From contig OW799237.1 in NCBI GenBank assembly GCA_941918925.1, forward strand, positions 109,896,515 to 109,960,514: a stretch of DNA of 64,000 nucleotides, in the 5' to 3' direction. This stretch comes from Phyto melanocephala. Its lineage: Eukaryota; Arthropoda; Insecta; Diptera; Rhinophoridae. Positions within the stretch are counted from its first letter, which is position 1. Every line of letters starts with the position of its first letter. The notes beneath the pieces were generated by a model. It was not told where the DNA came from. It saw nothing but the letters and a program-made list of their open reading frames with translations, and ran no database searches. The translations under genes and the position numbers were made by a program. This document shows positions 22,087 to 34,548 of the stretch, in pieces.

Positions 22087-23283
22087 TATATTTTACATTA
22101 TTATAAATTACTAATTTCAGTATAGTTCGTCTCTTTCCACATAGAAATTTTAACGAAATTTTTATTCTATAATTTAATTGTAAAAGGTGTCTTATTTTAC
22201 AAACTTATATATACTTATGATTTAGACAGGATAGTGTCACTTATCACACATTAAGAGAACCAAGGGAAATTTTGAAAGAAAAATTAGAAGATATCATTAT
22301 TTCTAGAAGAGAGTAAGTAAATTGGCCACCAAGATTTTGCGATTTGACACCTTTAGTAAAAAAAAAGTAAAGTAATATGTAAATATTGTATAATGTAATT
22401 TACAAAAACTTTTTTTGTATAAAAACATTTTCATAAACTTTAAAATTATTATTATTATTTAAAATTATTTAGGTTTTTTATATAAAGTTTGACATTTGAA
22501 ATAAATAAAAAAAGATAGAGAACTATTTTTTATCTATCTAATAATTTGAGAGTTGATTTGTTTATAAACTGACTTATTTATACAGTTGTATGAATACTAT
22601 GAAATTGTTGAATGTTCATGTTTTTTTCTCCCTTTAGTGAACAGGTGAAAAAAGCTTATCTACTTTGTTTGTCCTGAACAAAATTAACCAACTAACAAAT
22701 ATTAACGATAATGACCAACTCAAAATTTAAAATTTAGCAAAAAACGCTAATTTCTAAGAAACTGTTTTAAAATCACAAAGTTATCATTATTGCTACCCAG
22801 TTTTTATTTGGAACGCCGTTGCCACTTCAATGTCAATGCATTGACGTGTATGTTTGTTGTTTTTTATTTATAGGCATTGTTTTTGTTGCTTTTAGCTAAC
22901 CGCTGTTTTTTTTGCCATGGATGCTTTTAAACAAAAAATTGCGAGCTAAAAATATTTCCAAAAATATCGTCATCATACAAATAATATACACATAAGAACG
23001 TCTAGGGGAATAAGGTGAGAAAATTATAATTCAAGTAAGTAATATTTACATAAACAAATGCGAACAAACAATTTAAAAGAAAAATTGAAAATTAAATAAA
23101 AAGAAAAAGTTAAAATAAAACTCATCCGTACTCAGCGAAAGGGAAAGGAAAGTACAAGTATAAATTCACACACAAACTCAGAAGCATATAGGAATTGGAA
23201 ATACCCACGTAAACACAGAAACCAACGCAGTCAGTTGATCTGCAAGTTTGGTAATAGACTCATAATTAAAGAAAAGTTAAAGG
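22087..23283. other. Intergenic region and probable 5' UTR of lunapark
   Basis: No further gene. The 250 bases before the lunapark ATG are A/C-richer and probably transcribed leader. No TATA box was identified with confidence. Confidence 0.45.
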
Positions 23284-26200
23284 ATGGGTGTTATATGGGC
23301 TAAATTTCGGGTAAGCAAATGAAATAAACAACTATGTCAAGAAATATTGTACAATTCTTAAATTTTTAGAAGGAAAAATCCACCCAAGAGGTTTTAGAAG
23401 CCCTTCAAGAAAAGATCGACACGTTAGAGACTTATACTGTCCACACCCAGGAACAAAAGAAACGAATTGTGGGCAATTTATTGGCCTTATCAATAGGCGT
23501 ATACGTTATAGCTTTTGTGATCTTCTATTTTATCTATTTTCCACCCACATGGCATGAAAGATTTCTATATTTTATACCATTGCTGCTTTTTCCCATAATG
23601 TAAGTATCGTACGAGTATATAAAGAGAAACTTAAGGTGGTTTAAAATTTGCAAATTAAAAAAAAAAAATGTAAGGAAAAAACTTTGAACCTGAATTACAA
23701 GAATGTGTACTAATATATTTTGTGTGCATATTTAATATAAAGCTTTAATATTGTATGTAGTTCTTTTCTTTAATATGTTTGTGTAATTTAGTAGATAAGC
23801 TATAGTTAATTCAAGTGGAACGGCAAGGGCGGTCATCAGCAACTTTAACATACGTTTCATAAATATATGCAATGATTAAAAAATTGTACTTTAAATTTTA
23901 TATATTTCTATTTTGAAAGGCACGTACTGTGGGATGGTCTTTATGATTATCCTGGTTTTGTTGCACTTTCCACCAAAATAAGAAATATATTTATAGAAGT
24001 TTTTTTTATTCTGTATTTAATGGCACAAAATATTATTTAAGAAGTAAATATTTAGGTGGCTAAACATTTATAATTTTTTTAACCCGATATTGATAAAGAA
24101 TGTATAAAGTTTTTCAAATAATAGCTAAATTTAAGAAGTAAACAATTTTAAGCTGGGGCAAATTACGGCATTTAAACGTGATCGAAATTTAAAAATTCTT
24201 TTTAGATTCTCGATACCAAGAGCACAGCAAACTCGATCGTTTAAGTAAAATTTCAATCGTGATCGAATGCCGTAATTTGCCAACTTTTATTTTTTTAACG
24301 GTTTTAACTATGTAGTTAACTCCAACTGAGTTTTTTTTTAGGCGGCAAGCTATACAAAGGATCGAAATGTTTAATTTCATATATACAAATTTAAGGCAGA
24401 ATGATCTTCCGATTTGCTATTACCATCTAATGTATTACTACAAATCATTTTTTACTTTTAAATGTATTTATTTATTTAAAGTTTGACCATTGTTCAAGCA
24501 ACCTGAGGCTAAAATTTAACTGCTTTATTTTTTCCTAAATTCCTAATTTTTGTTTAAAAAACACTTTATTAATTTTTTTATAAAATAAATTTTTCTAAAC
24601 GGCTTAAATATGTATATTTATATATTTGTTCTATTTTCAGTATTATATTGCTACGTTATCTATTCACCTGGTATTTTCAAAGAAAATTAAATAAAAACTC
24701 GAAAAAACTAACGGCTCTTAGGTCAGAAAAGAAGAAGATTCTCGAACAGGTAATGGATAAGGAAACTTACAAAGTAGCAGTAAATCTTTTAGCACGTTTT
24801 GCCGACAAACCCAGTAAAACCGCGCTTGGTAATATATAAGAAAAACAAATTTTGAAGTTCTTTTATATAATTCTACTTTAACTTTTGTTACAGCTTTAAG
24901 CTCATCAACGCCCAGTAAATTAAATCAAGCACAACATAACCGCTCTATATCCACAACAAATTTAAATCAAAGATCTACACAACTGGTTTCAAGTTTGACT
25001 CCCTCACAACGTAACGCACCCTCGAATTATTTGGGCTCTACACATTTAACGCCTCAAATTACCACATCATCTCCCACAACCGCTCTTCAGTCACACACTA
25101 ATAATGATCAGCAATTGCGGCGTCGTACCCCTTTTCCTATAGTCAACCAACAGGACAAGGGAGTATTTGATCGTATTGTTGATGTACTTATTGGGGATGG
25201 GCCACAGGATCGTTTTGCTATGATTTGTAAAGAGTGTTATGCTCATAATGGTATTAAAACAGAATTTGTTTTTTTCGCATACATATTTTTAATTTCTGCA
25301 CTTTCTTTTTTAGGCATGGCCTTAAAGGAGGACTTCGAGTATACTACATTTAGATGTGCATTTTGTAATGCTTTAAATCCTGCTCGAAAATCTCGACCAG
25401 TTGCTCCGCGTTTGTCAGTGATGCCTGCGGACAAAGCATCAGCTAGCAGTGAATCTTCTAACTCAGAAGACGAAAAAGATGATTCTGGTAAGACTTTATT
25501 TAAACGTAACTCCGGGGGCATGTTACACACACTTTGGTATTATTGCCAGCTCAGGGTATAGGGGTGTTATTAATACTTCTGACTGCATCGAACTAACACT
25601 TAGATGGGCTAAGTCTAGTCAGAGATAAATCAAGGCTGACTAGAGAGAAAGCAAATAACGTTATTCAATCACGATCGCAATTTTAATCTAACGTTCGAGT
25701 TCGCTGTGCTTTTCATACATTGATTCTAATAAGAATATTAAAATTTAGATCATGATCGAAATTTGGCTCGACCAATTTGAGTTCGCTGTAAAATAGTTTG
25801 TACAGTCAATTCCCGATAATTCGTAATCGCAAGGGACCGGCCATTTCTTACGAATTATAGGGGTTTTCAATTTAGCGGGGTTTCGATTTAACAGGGTTAA
25901 AATAAAATTAATATGAATTAACGGGGTTTTTTAATTTTTTTACTAAAACGATAAAAATAAACATAAAAAACAATTGTTAAAAAGATTTTTTTTCTTAACT
26001 TAAAATACATAATGTACATGTATTTACATTATCTAAAATTAATTTAAAAAAAAATTAGTGATTTTGATTTGCTTCAGACTTTTCTCACGGAGGTTGGTTG
26101 TCCAATGTATTTTCTATTTTTATTAAGGAGTTAAAAATTTCTTCGTCCACAGTATGATTGGAGACATAAAATTAATTTATTAATTGCCAATTTTGCATCT

Positions 26201-28798
26201 TTATTCGTCATTAAGGGAACTTCGTTGTTTTTCATCATCGTCGTCGTCATCACTTCTTATATTGTTAGCTTTTAGCATTCTTTCCATGTTTCTGTTGTTT
26301 TTATTACGAATTATAAGTGGTAGTTAGCAAACAATTTAGAGGTAAAGATTTTATTTGAAAGAAGATTTTATTTGAAAAAAAAAATAATACGAATTAGCGA
26401 GGGTACCAAAATGTATGGAAATTTTACGAATTAACGAGATTTTTTCTAGGGACCGACAGTTTATTACGAATTATCGGGAATTACGATTTATCGGGGTACG
26501 AATTATCGGGATTTGACTGTATATAGATTTTAATAAGAATTTTCATATTTCGATCACGAATGGCGTAATTTGCCCCCTACAAACAATTGGTTTTCATTTT
26601 TAAGTGTCTATTTAACCATAATATTAAAAAGTGTAAGGCACATCCAAATCACGCAAAGAACCGTTGTAAAAATTTATTTTCTGCTTAAAATGACAATTTT
26701 ATCAAAGGGAAACAAGTCATATTAAATTTATAAAAAAAAACTTGCCAAAATTTGCTCTTGCATTTTTTTGTAACACTGCAGCAGTCAGGTTCTCAAAAGC
26801 TTTCCCATTTTTGATTAAAAAATGTATTATTATTTATTTAACAACGAAAACGGATATGGTGTGTCGTTACCATCATCACCACGTCTCTAAACTTAATTAC
26901 AAAATCAAAGAGATTGATTTTTTACACATATTGGGCATTTTGAATCAACTTGACTTGTGTTAGGGTGTCAAGTGGCAGAATGTGAATTTGCATAATAAGC
27001 ATGTCTTTCACTTGCCAGTATATGGATTATTTTGTATCTAAATTAATTTGAACTCCATTTTAATAAATGACACAAAAGGTGCTGTTACCCTCTCTGTATA
27101 CGAAAATAGCTCCTGTTGATCAGACACTTTCCAGAGACGTCGATTGCCGTGTAGAAGATTGGTTCGGAGGATTCTATTAACCTCACCTCTTCATAATCCA
27201 ACCGGCCGTCATCCCGCAAACCCGACACGTCTTGCATTACTTTACTGTAGTTTTTGTATTGTAGTAGTAATTTTAGTTTGAGAAAAAGTGATGTTAAAAT
27301 TATAATGTTTTTAAAACAACAAGTTTAGCTATCGGTCAACTAATACTTCTGGTTTCGGTGCGAATATCGGCAACGTGAATATGGCCGTCAGTGTCAGTGT
27401 TTATGCAAACTTGCAAGGTTCCTTAAAAAAAAAAAAAAAATAAAAAATGAAAAATTGGTGAATCAAAACTTTTATTTTACGATATTCATTTACTATACCA
27501 ACCGAGTTTTCGTAAATCGTTGGCTCTGTTCCTATCAATAAATGTCCAAGTGTTAAGGCAACACAATTCCCCTGGATTGTCTGGCATAAGGGATAAAGGG
27601 CGAGAATTCAAATACGCCTTTATTTTAGGCAAAATCAGTGATAATTCTTTGAAAGTTTTGAATTCTGCTTCCCTTTCAAATGTTACCGATATGAGGAGCC
27701 CCGGCTGGTATAAATCATATAATAAGCAATCGCACGCAAAGCTCTATTAAGGTATTCGGCCTTATTGTCATTGGCGTTGTCGTGTCGTTTTTGTGTCGAA
27801 AACGACAGAAAAACGACAAGGTCTCATTCATTTTACATTGTCGTAAATATTACACGGTACCAAAAAATACGACAACGCCACTGACAATAAGGCTGATTAA
27901 AAAAAAAACACCCAAAATATCCTTCAATTTCGAATACAAGGAGGCATGAGCTTTTACCTCCGGCCCTTTCACATCAGTGTTTAAACTTTCAATGCTGTGT
28001 GTACTGAATACCAATAATTTTTCTCCTGACTCAACCTTGAAGGGCTGTACCATTAGAGTTCACTAGGGTGAGTGAATCTACTACTGTTTAAATTGGTAGG
28101 ATTGTCATCAAAACGTTTATATTCTTCGTTTTGTGATTTTTAGTAGTTTTTAGACACAATAAAACCTATTTATAGCAACAGTTGTCGAACAACAAGTCGT
28201 GGTTTGCAACCACGCCAAGACAATCATTGAATTTGTTCATATTTATTTTGAAAAAGTCATGTGAAAATTTAACAAGTCATATGTAAAATACATGGCGTCT
28301 GAAAGCATTTTAAATTATAAAACTTTTTATAGATTATTTAAGTAAATTTTTTATTTTTTTTAGGAAGTGTTCATATATTCTTATAATTATAATTAAATTG
28401 TCAATTTACCTTAAACTTTTAAGAAATTATAGATCTTTTTCCCTTAAAATTTCGCTCCCAGCTACAAAATTGTGTCTACATTAATTTTCTTTGCAGAAGA
28501 TGACTCGTTAGACGCGAATCTGAACGAAAATATAAAACCATTTTCTTTATCAAGCAATTTTGACAATCTCGATCTGAATAGTGAGAAAGCTGCTGTAGCA
28601 GAAACTTTAATAACTTCTTCAGAAGTAGATGAAGAAAAACACGAATCCACAAAAACACAACCACAAAGTTGTGAACTGAGCGAAGAGAGAATGGAGGTCA
28701 CAGATTTTAAAACGGCTAAAGCGTCATTAGATGCATTAATTAAACAACTAGAAAAGTCTGATTCTGCCATAGAGGATACAACAATGAGTCCAGAATAA
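23284..28798 (+). CDS. Lnpk: Lunapark, ER three-way-junction protein
   Basis: The six coding exons are 23284-23310, 23370-23599, 24641-24828, 24894-25250, 25314-25487 and 28497-28798. They total 1278 nt, give 425 residues, and every junction is GT-AG and in phase. Domains in order: Gly2 after Met (family N-myristoylation site) and a coiled N-terminal helix (residues 10-40). Two adjacent membrane hairpins follow (about 42-66 and 74-98), then a basic coiled coil (LNKNSKKLTALRSEKKKILE). After a Ser/Thr/Asn/Gln-rich linker comes a zinc ribbon with Cys at 260, 263, 282 and 285 (CKEC...CAFC), followed by an acidic Ser-rich tail. Family role: stabilises three-way junctions of the tubular endoplasmic reticulum, with the zinc finger supporting dimerisation. 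Intron 5 is 3 kb and carries nested MITEs, a pogo-like element and a BEL/Pao remnant. The last exon encodes only the acidic tail. Confidence 0.95.
24155..24281. mobile_element. MITE with GGGGCAAATTACGGCATT ends (copy 1)
   Basis: GGGGCAAATTACGGCATT near 24155 is inverted as GAATGCCGTAATTTGCC ending at 24281, and the adjacent GTGATCG and CGATC blocks continue the fold. Internal AGCACAGCAAACTCGA is shared (inverted) with the copy at 25648. It lies in lunapark intron 2. No coding capacity. Confidence 0.7.
25648..26577. mobile_element. MITE of the GGGGCAAATTACG family (copy 2), split by a pogo-like insert
   Basis: The left end AAAGCAAATAACG...CACGATCG and right end CGATCACGAATGGCGTAATTTGCCCCC form the same inverted termini as 24155-24281. 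The sequence between 25801 and 26521 is a separate element with TA on both sides. Without the insert the MITE would be about 210 bp. It lies in lunapark intron 5. Confidence 0.6.
25803..26519. mobile_element. pogo/Tigger-like nonautonomous element, 717 bp
   Basis: Terminal inverted repeats are CAGTCAATTCCCGATAATTC on the left and, on the reverse strand of the right end, CAGTCAAATCCCGATAATTC. TA target duplications lie at 25801-25802 and 26520-26521. CAGT-starting ends with TA duplication and internal repeats of the ATTCGTAA type are typical of pogo-group nonautonomous elements. I found no transposase frame. It is inserted inside another MITE within lunapark intron 5. Confidence 0.75.
27095..27245 (-). 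pseudogene. GC-richer coding remnant, 52 codons
   Basis: An open minus-strand frame (VMQDVSGLRDDGRLDYEEV...LINRSYFRIQRG, then a stop) is markedly GC-richer than the surrounding intron and lies directly next to the BEL/Pao-like integrase remnant. It may be a piece of the same retroelement, such as an untranslated or terminal-repeat-adjacent segment. I do not recognise it on its own. Confidence 0.3.
27290..27745 (-). pseudogene. BEL/Pao-like retrotransposon integrase remnant
   Basis: On the minus strand, 27510-27745 reads AEFKTFKELSLILPKIKAYL, then NSRPLSLMPDNPGEL and a degenerate TPGHFLIGR equivalent. This matches the LNSRPLTPLS...DLTPLTPGHFLIG segment of BEL/Pao integrases. Further on (27300-27400), DGHIHVADIRTETRSIS, a stop and PIAKLVVL correspond to the DGRVRVVTLRT...RPVSKLCVLP end of pol. 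Stops and a gap at about 27420-27510 show it is dead. It lies within lunapark intron 5 in antisense orientation. Confidence 0.7.
27758..27894. mobile_element. MITE with GGCCTTATTGTCATTGGCGT ends, 137 bp
   Basis: The left end GGCCTTATTGTCATTGGCGT plus TGTCGT is an inverted match, over about 26 bases with few differences, to ACGACAACGCCACTGACAAT plus AAGGCT at the right. The centre has further GTCGT/ACGAC repeats. No coding capacity. It is in lunapark intron 5. Confidence 0.75.
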
Positions 28799-28844
28799 CC
28801 TAAATAAATGAAATTAAATGAAATGAATGAAATGCACATGCAAC

Positions 28845-28850
28845 AATAAA
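28845..28850 (+). promoter_or_regulatory. Candidate polyadenylation signal of lunapark
   Basis: AATAAA 47 bases downstream of the TAA at 28796-28798. A weaker TAAATAAA lies closer to the stop codon (about 28801). Confidence 0.45.
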
Positions 28851-30138
28851 ACACAATGAATATACATAGTATGCATGCACACATAAATACACAAAATGTT
28901 GAATTTAAAAAATAGTACTTTTTTTATTTCTTCTTTCAACTTTTATTTTTAGTTTTGCCACGTTTTCTATACATTTTGGTTTTTATAATTTATTTAAATC
29001 AATATATCATTTTGTAAAGAAATTAGGCAATTTATTTGATATTTCTTTGCGCAAATTAATTTATTAACACTTAGCTTGTTTAACACAACTGAAGAGAATT
29101 AATTCCCAAAACTAATGCTTTTATTTAAATAGCAATTATTTTTCTAGTTTTGTCATAAATTGTAATTAAATTTAAATTATAAAATTTAATAAACAAAAAA
29201 TTTAAAAAAAAAACGAAAAGTATTTACTTATTCAAAGTCCTACCCAAAAATGGGGTTTAAAAAAAAATATATTAAAAAAATATTAGCAATACACACCATT
29301 TAAGGATCAAAAGTCAAAACAAAATAAACGTGATAATATTCTTTAATTGTTATTGTTGTGGACACCAGCATGCATACATACATGCATATGTACGTTGCAA
29401 AGAATGCTTACCAAATCTAAATATAAATAAAACCTTAGCAAGTTGCTAACCGCCTCTTTGTAAATTTACAAAATCTTTAAAATGAATTATATGAATTTAT
29501 ATACATACATGTAACCAAGCGTGCTATAATACCTGTCTGTCTAATATTTATTTACTTTTTGTTTTGTTTTGCATATTAAGAGCTTAAAATGTTACAAATA
29601 CAAATACAACTATGATTATGAATTTGTTAATTTTTTTCCGAACCATTGATCAAGGCTAGATTCAAGACTTGATTCAAAGCCATCAAGCTGCAACACAAGA
29701 CTTACACAGCTACAGCCAGCCAGAGTGTATAACTAATTCTAACAATAATATGATTTCCATTCCATAATAAAGTAATATACAAAAGAAACGCCTTTTTGTA
29801 GGTGACAATGGTCAGAGATTCGAAATGATTGATTGTTTTCAACTTGTGCCAAATAGTTCATTTTAGTGATCGGTCATTTTAGTTCATAGTTATCTTCTTT
29901 TAATTTTGAACTTTGCGTTCAAAAAAATAAAACAAAATTTAAAGAAAAATTCAGAAAATTAAGAAGTGCTTTCAATATCACGGAAATACCAATTTTTAAT
30001 AAATAAACGATTAGTAAATTCTATGGCAGTACTTTATTTATTTATTTAAAGTTTGGTAACCTAGCCTCTAGGCCAAAATCGGTTACAAACTTCTACTTTA
30101 TTGTCTACTCTATTGTCAGAAAAAACGTAAAAAAACAA
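28851..30138. other. AT-rich intergenic DNA
   Basis: No gene or repeat recognised beyond homopolymer runs and short ACATAC microsatellites. Confidence 0.5.
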
Positions 30139-30713
30139 AACAAGTAAGAGCGCTATATTCGGCCGTGCCGAATCGTAAAAACCATTCACAACGTGTAGTC
30201 ATGCAATAACGATTGTTTGTATCTTCATTCAACTCATATTAAATCCCATTGTAAAATTATAAATTGAGTTTTTGTATGTGTTAAAAAAAAAAATAAAAAA
30301 AAATTAAAATATAAAAAATAAAAAAAACATTTTTGGCTCAGCTGGGATTCGATGCCACGTTTACTCTGACCAGTATACCACGTTTGTATGTATGTATGTT
30401 GTTGTTCTAAAAAAACGAGGTGGTCGTGGTTTTTTTCTCTTATCTCAGTTGCTTATGTACCGATTTTTCTGATCTGCTCCCGAATATTTCTGATATTTTA
30501 ATACCTCACACGGGTCCAGGTTATGTTCGGGGGCTTCAAAAAGTTGATTTCAACATACACACGGACAGACGGACATACTGATAGTGCTCAATTGACTCTC
30601 CTATTCATACGCTTTCAGAAAATATTTACTTTATGGGGTCGGAAATGAAAGTTGTTGAAATTTTACATGGAATGACAAACCTATATACTTTTTTCACTTT
30701 TGTGTGATAAAGA
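30139..30713 (-). mobile_element. DINE-1-like element
   Basis: On the minus strand: GACCCCATAAAGTAAATATT, a shortened GTCTGTCCGTCTG run, GTTGAAATCAAC, the AT tract, the GCATCGAATCCCAGCTGAGC block, and 3' TTCGGCACGGCCGAATATAG before CTTGTTTT. The extreme 5' box is degraded. Confidence 0.8.
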
Positions 30714-32363
30714 AACGTACCACTAGTTTAATTCGAATATAAGTATGTACATTCATATGTATGGGTTATTTTGTTGTATAGTTAAAAAATTCAAAAAGAG
30801 CTAAATTGAACTAACAGCCTACTTGAACTAAAATATTGAACTAGGTCATTTAGTTCAATTAACAGAATCGTTCAATTGAACTAGGTCAGGTCGTTCATGA
30901 ATTACACAACTCTAATGTACTCGTATTTAAGTTTAATAAGGAAATATCTGAAATTTAATTTTTTTTACGTAATATACAGGCATGTCACAGAGAAGTGAAA
31001 TTTGAATTTGTTTTTTACTTTTTTGAAAAACTAAAACCAAGTCCTATTCATTGAATGAATGGGCCTTGACTAAAACGAAATTTAAAACCACTTGTATCAT
31101 CACAAGTGAAATTAATATAGACTCCAATTTTACATTTTTTAGTTTTTAATTTATATGATTGATCAGGGCTAAAACTTGATCTTTGTGCATTCGTGGAGTA
31201 AGTCAAAGATGTAAAAATTATAGAAAAAAAAAAAAAAAAAATTAAAAAAATTCTGAAAGTTATGTATCTGAAGAATTGAGAAGCTTGTGGCATATTTAAA
31301 TAAATAATTTACTGTAACATCAATGCAAAGTGAGTTCTATATAACTCAGAGCTAATCGAATGATTTTTTAGAAACGGTGTAACGGGCATCTGAGAAATGG
31401 AAAGGATACACCTTTAGAAAGGTTACTCTTGAAACCTGTCGTACAAAAATTATCTTATATATGAGCCAGGAAACCAAAGTAAACATGATAGCTCGTAACG
31501 TTAGCCTAATCGTGCTCACTACTTCCTCCAAAAAACAGCGTTAAACTAATAAATTTCGAGAACCTTCAGGATCTTCTAATATTATTATATAAAATAATAA
31601 TAATACAGAACATAATCTACTCTACAGGTATTCCAAATATGGCGGTTTAATGTTGAGAGTATGTAGACGTTTTTAAAGAAACTATTCAGATTAAAATTTA
31701 AAAGAAAAGTAATAAAATTGCAGATGGTGTTTTGAAAAAATTTTCCATTTTATTAAAGTTTTTGATACAGTTTTTTTTAGTAAAATCTTTATGAGTAAAA
31801 AAAAAAATAATTCTTTTAAATTCTGTAATCTGTTATTGACATGTAACGACGGCGTTTAGCAAGTAGATGTTCTAATGTATTCGCGTTTTGTACATTAAAA
31901 TTTCATGCTTAATTTGTAGAATAAAGTTGTGTGTGGTTTTTCTTAATTTTATTTTAAAACTATTTCAGAAATATTGAAAAGTAAACAAATGAAAAAAAAA
32001 CTCGTCACCTCCTGTTTTCATCAGCGGCGTCAGCCTAACAATGTTTGTGGATTATGGTGAATGAATTAAGCATAGTGTAATGTAACTTGTGCTTAAGTCA
32101 GAGATGGAGGCTATCAGGGAGTTAAATAAAAACTTACACGATGATCTGAAATTGTAAATTTCGATTTTTTACTTAAAAATGATCGATTTTTAGTCTATTG
32201 GAGGGGGCTCAGATAACTTTTATGACAAACAGCAATAATTTTTTGCACACAATTCCTCCAGATTTTATATCTCTTATAAGTAAAGTTTTTCAAAACGGAA
32301 CTGTAGTCTATTCAAGTGTGAATTTATTTTTCGACTTTCAATTTTCTTTTTTTTTTACACTAC
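30714..32363. other. AT-rich intergenic DNA
   Basis: No supportable gene. 31330-31560 is somewhat GC-richer than its surroundings and may be decayed coding DNA, but no family could be read from it. Confidence 0.45.
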
Positions 32364-33243
32364 TAAAGGGTGATTTTTTTAGCTATTATCTTTTTGGCAA
32401 CACTAGTTTAAACAGCTGACGCACGTTTCGTGTTTTGTTTCACTGTCAAACATCTTCAGTTTGGTCTATAATTTAACCATGAATCGTCTTACAAACGAAC
32501 AACGCTTGCAAATAATTGAATTTTATTATCAAAATGCGTGCTCTGTAAAGAAAATTCATCGCGCGCTTCTTATCGAAAAATGGTGTTCAGTGACGAAGCT
32601 CATTTTTGGCTCAATGGGTACGTTAATAAGCAGAATTGTCGATTTTGGAGTGAAGATCAGCCAGAAGCTGATGGCATCATTGGACCATACTTCTTTAAAG
32701 ATGATGCGAATCGTAACGTAACTGTGAATGGTGAGCGCTACCGTGAGATGATATCCACGATTTTTTTGCCCATAATGCAAGAGCTTGACTTGCATGACAT
32801 GTGGTTTCAACAAGACGGTGCCACACGGCCCGCTTAACAATGGACTTATTGAGAGGCAAGTTCGGTGAACATTTTATTTCACGTTCGGGACCGGTCAATT
32901 GACCACCTAGATCGTGCGATTTAACGCCATTAGACTATTTTTTGAGGGGTTATGTTAAAGCTCATGTCTATGCACACATGCCTGCTTCAATTGACGCATT
33001 GGAAGACAACATTGAAAGATTCATTCATGAGATATAGGCCGAAATGTAATGGAAAGAGTATGCCAAAATTGGACTAAGCGGATGGACCATTTGAGGCGCA
33101 GTCAAGGTCAACATTTGCATGAAATAATCTTCAAACATTAAATTATATGTACTATCGATTCAAATAAATATTTCATGAATTTTTCTGAATTTTATGTGTT
33201 TTTTTTTTAAACTTTCCTATAGCTCTTAAAAAATCACGCTTTA
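32364..33243 (+). mobile_element. mariner element with internal deletion (copy 3)
   Basis: The ends AAGGGTGATTTTTTTAGCTA (32366) and, inverted, AAGCGTGATTTTTTAAGAGC (ending about 33242) form terminal inverted repeats with TA-like flanks. Inside, an ATG at 32479 starts MNRLTNEQRLQIIEFYYQNA, the N-terminal helix-turn-helix. It joins almost directly to VFSDEAHFWLNGYVNKQNCR, so the linker and the second DNA-binding part are deleted. FQQDGAT carries the second catalytic Asp, and LDYF near 32930 is what remains of the third. Frameshifts and stops break the C-terminal part. Confidence 0.85.
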
Positions 33244-34548
33244 TAATCGGTAAAATTAATACCCTTTTTTATAAATTATTAATCATACGCTCCTGTTAAT
33301 TTTGTTCATCTAATAGCAAACATTACCAAATTTGACCACAATTTTTGTTGGTACACAACACTGACCGCAACGACACGACCACGACTCTAGCACCAGGTCT
33401 AATTCATGATTGTGCAAAAAAACATGATTTGTTGATAAACAACTAAGTCTTTTTGTTGTTGTTGTTGTAGTGATAGTGGTTGTATAGCAGAATTGAAGGA
33501 TTGCTGTTTTTTGCTGTTGTTGTAGCAAATTTTAATATAAAAGCAACAAATAAAAGAAGAATTTTATGCCAAAGAATTTACTTAGCACATTAGTGTTAGT
33601 ACCCTACCTACCCTAATATGGAATTAATACCCTAAAATACACCAAAAAAAAAACAATTATTTTTTTTTATTCAATAAAAAAAGGAGGAAAAAAAATAAAA
33701 TTTTATTAAAATATTCCAACACTAATACCCTTATTCTGAATTTTGTAATAAAATTAAATTTTAGGTGTATTAAATTCATTGATTCGTCTTGATTAAAACT
33801 GTAACAAAAATGTATGAAACTGAAAATTCAAAATTTTTATATAAGAATTGACATTTAAGTCAAATATATTAAAATTTTTGTTACCGTTATTTGACAACAT
33901 CTACAACATCTGTCAAATAAGCCTTTAAAAAACCTAAAATATTTTTTATGAATACGGCAGTAAGAATGTAATCATAAACAATACAGTACAATTTTTATTT
34001 TTTTTTTTTTTTTTGGAAATTATGACAATACGCCACATAGGACTTCTGGCGAATACACCTAAAGAAACAACAATTTGTAGAAACAAAACCAATATTTAAG
34101 TACATATGTACATATTTATGTAGAAAATAAATTAAATGTTGGCAATTATTTGAAAATATTGTGGTCCCTTTTAAGGGCTAGTGAAAACATTGATTTATTT
34201 CGTCGCATTTCTTCTTAAACCACGTAGGCGCCATTTTTGTCCAAATTTACTTTAATGGTTTTAATGGTAGAAAATAACATTTTCAACCCGATTTCATTCT
34301 CATCTTAACAACTTTTTTTTAAAAATAGGCGTTTCGAAAACATCGTAATTGCCAAACAAAATGACATTTTCATGCAAAACAGAATGGTTTTTACTTACCC
34401 ATCAATTTTTTCTTTTCGATATAAAAAAATCTGGAAAGTTTCATTTCAATCGGAGCATTTTTTGCCTGGCATCCGGCTCTCAAAGTCCTCTACTTCGGTA
34501 AATCTTTCTTTGCCTACATAAATGCTAAATGCTATAAATGCTACAACC
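33244..34548. other. Intergenic DNA with fragments of repeats
   Basis: Contains a GTT/GTAGT microsatellite (about 33450-33475), a half copy of the palindromic MITE (listed separately) and a moderately GC-richer stretch at 34140-34500 of unknown origin. No gene. Confidence 0.45.
33885..33961. mobile_element. ACTGCC palindromic MITE, right half only (copy 2)
   Basis: ACATCTGTCAAATAAGCC, then AAAACCTAAAATATTTTTTA and TGAATACGGCAGT, match the right arm of 7469-7587 and 35696-35804. The left arm is missing or too diverged to define. Confidence 0.7.

Noticed and set aside
25488..25561. Continuation of the lunapark exon 5 frame to a stop at 25561
   Set aside because: The GTAAGA donor after DDS joins in phase to the acidic last exon at 28497; the read-through tail (KTLFKRNSGG...) looks intronic. 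An alternative short isoform cannot be excluded.
28462..28884. 140-codon minus-strand open frame
   Set aside because: It is antisense to the acidic Ser-rich last exon of lunapark, whose frame joins the earlier exons in phase.
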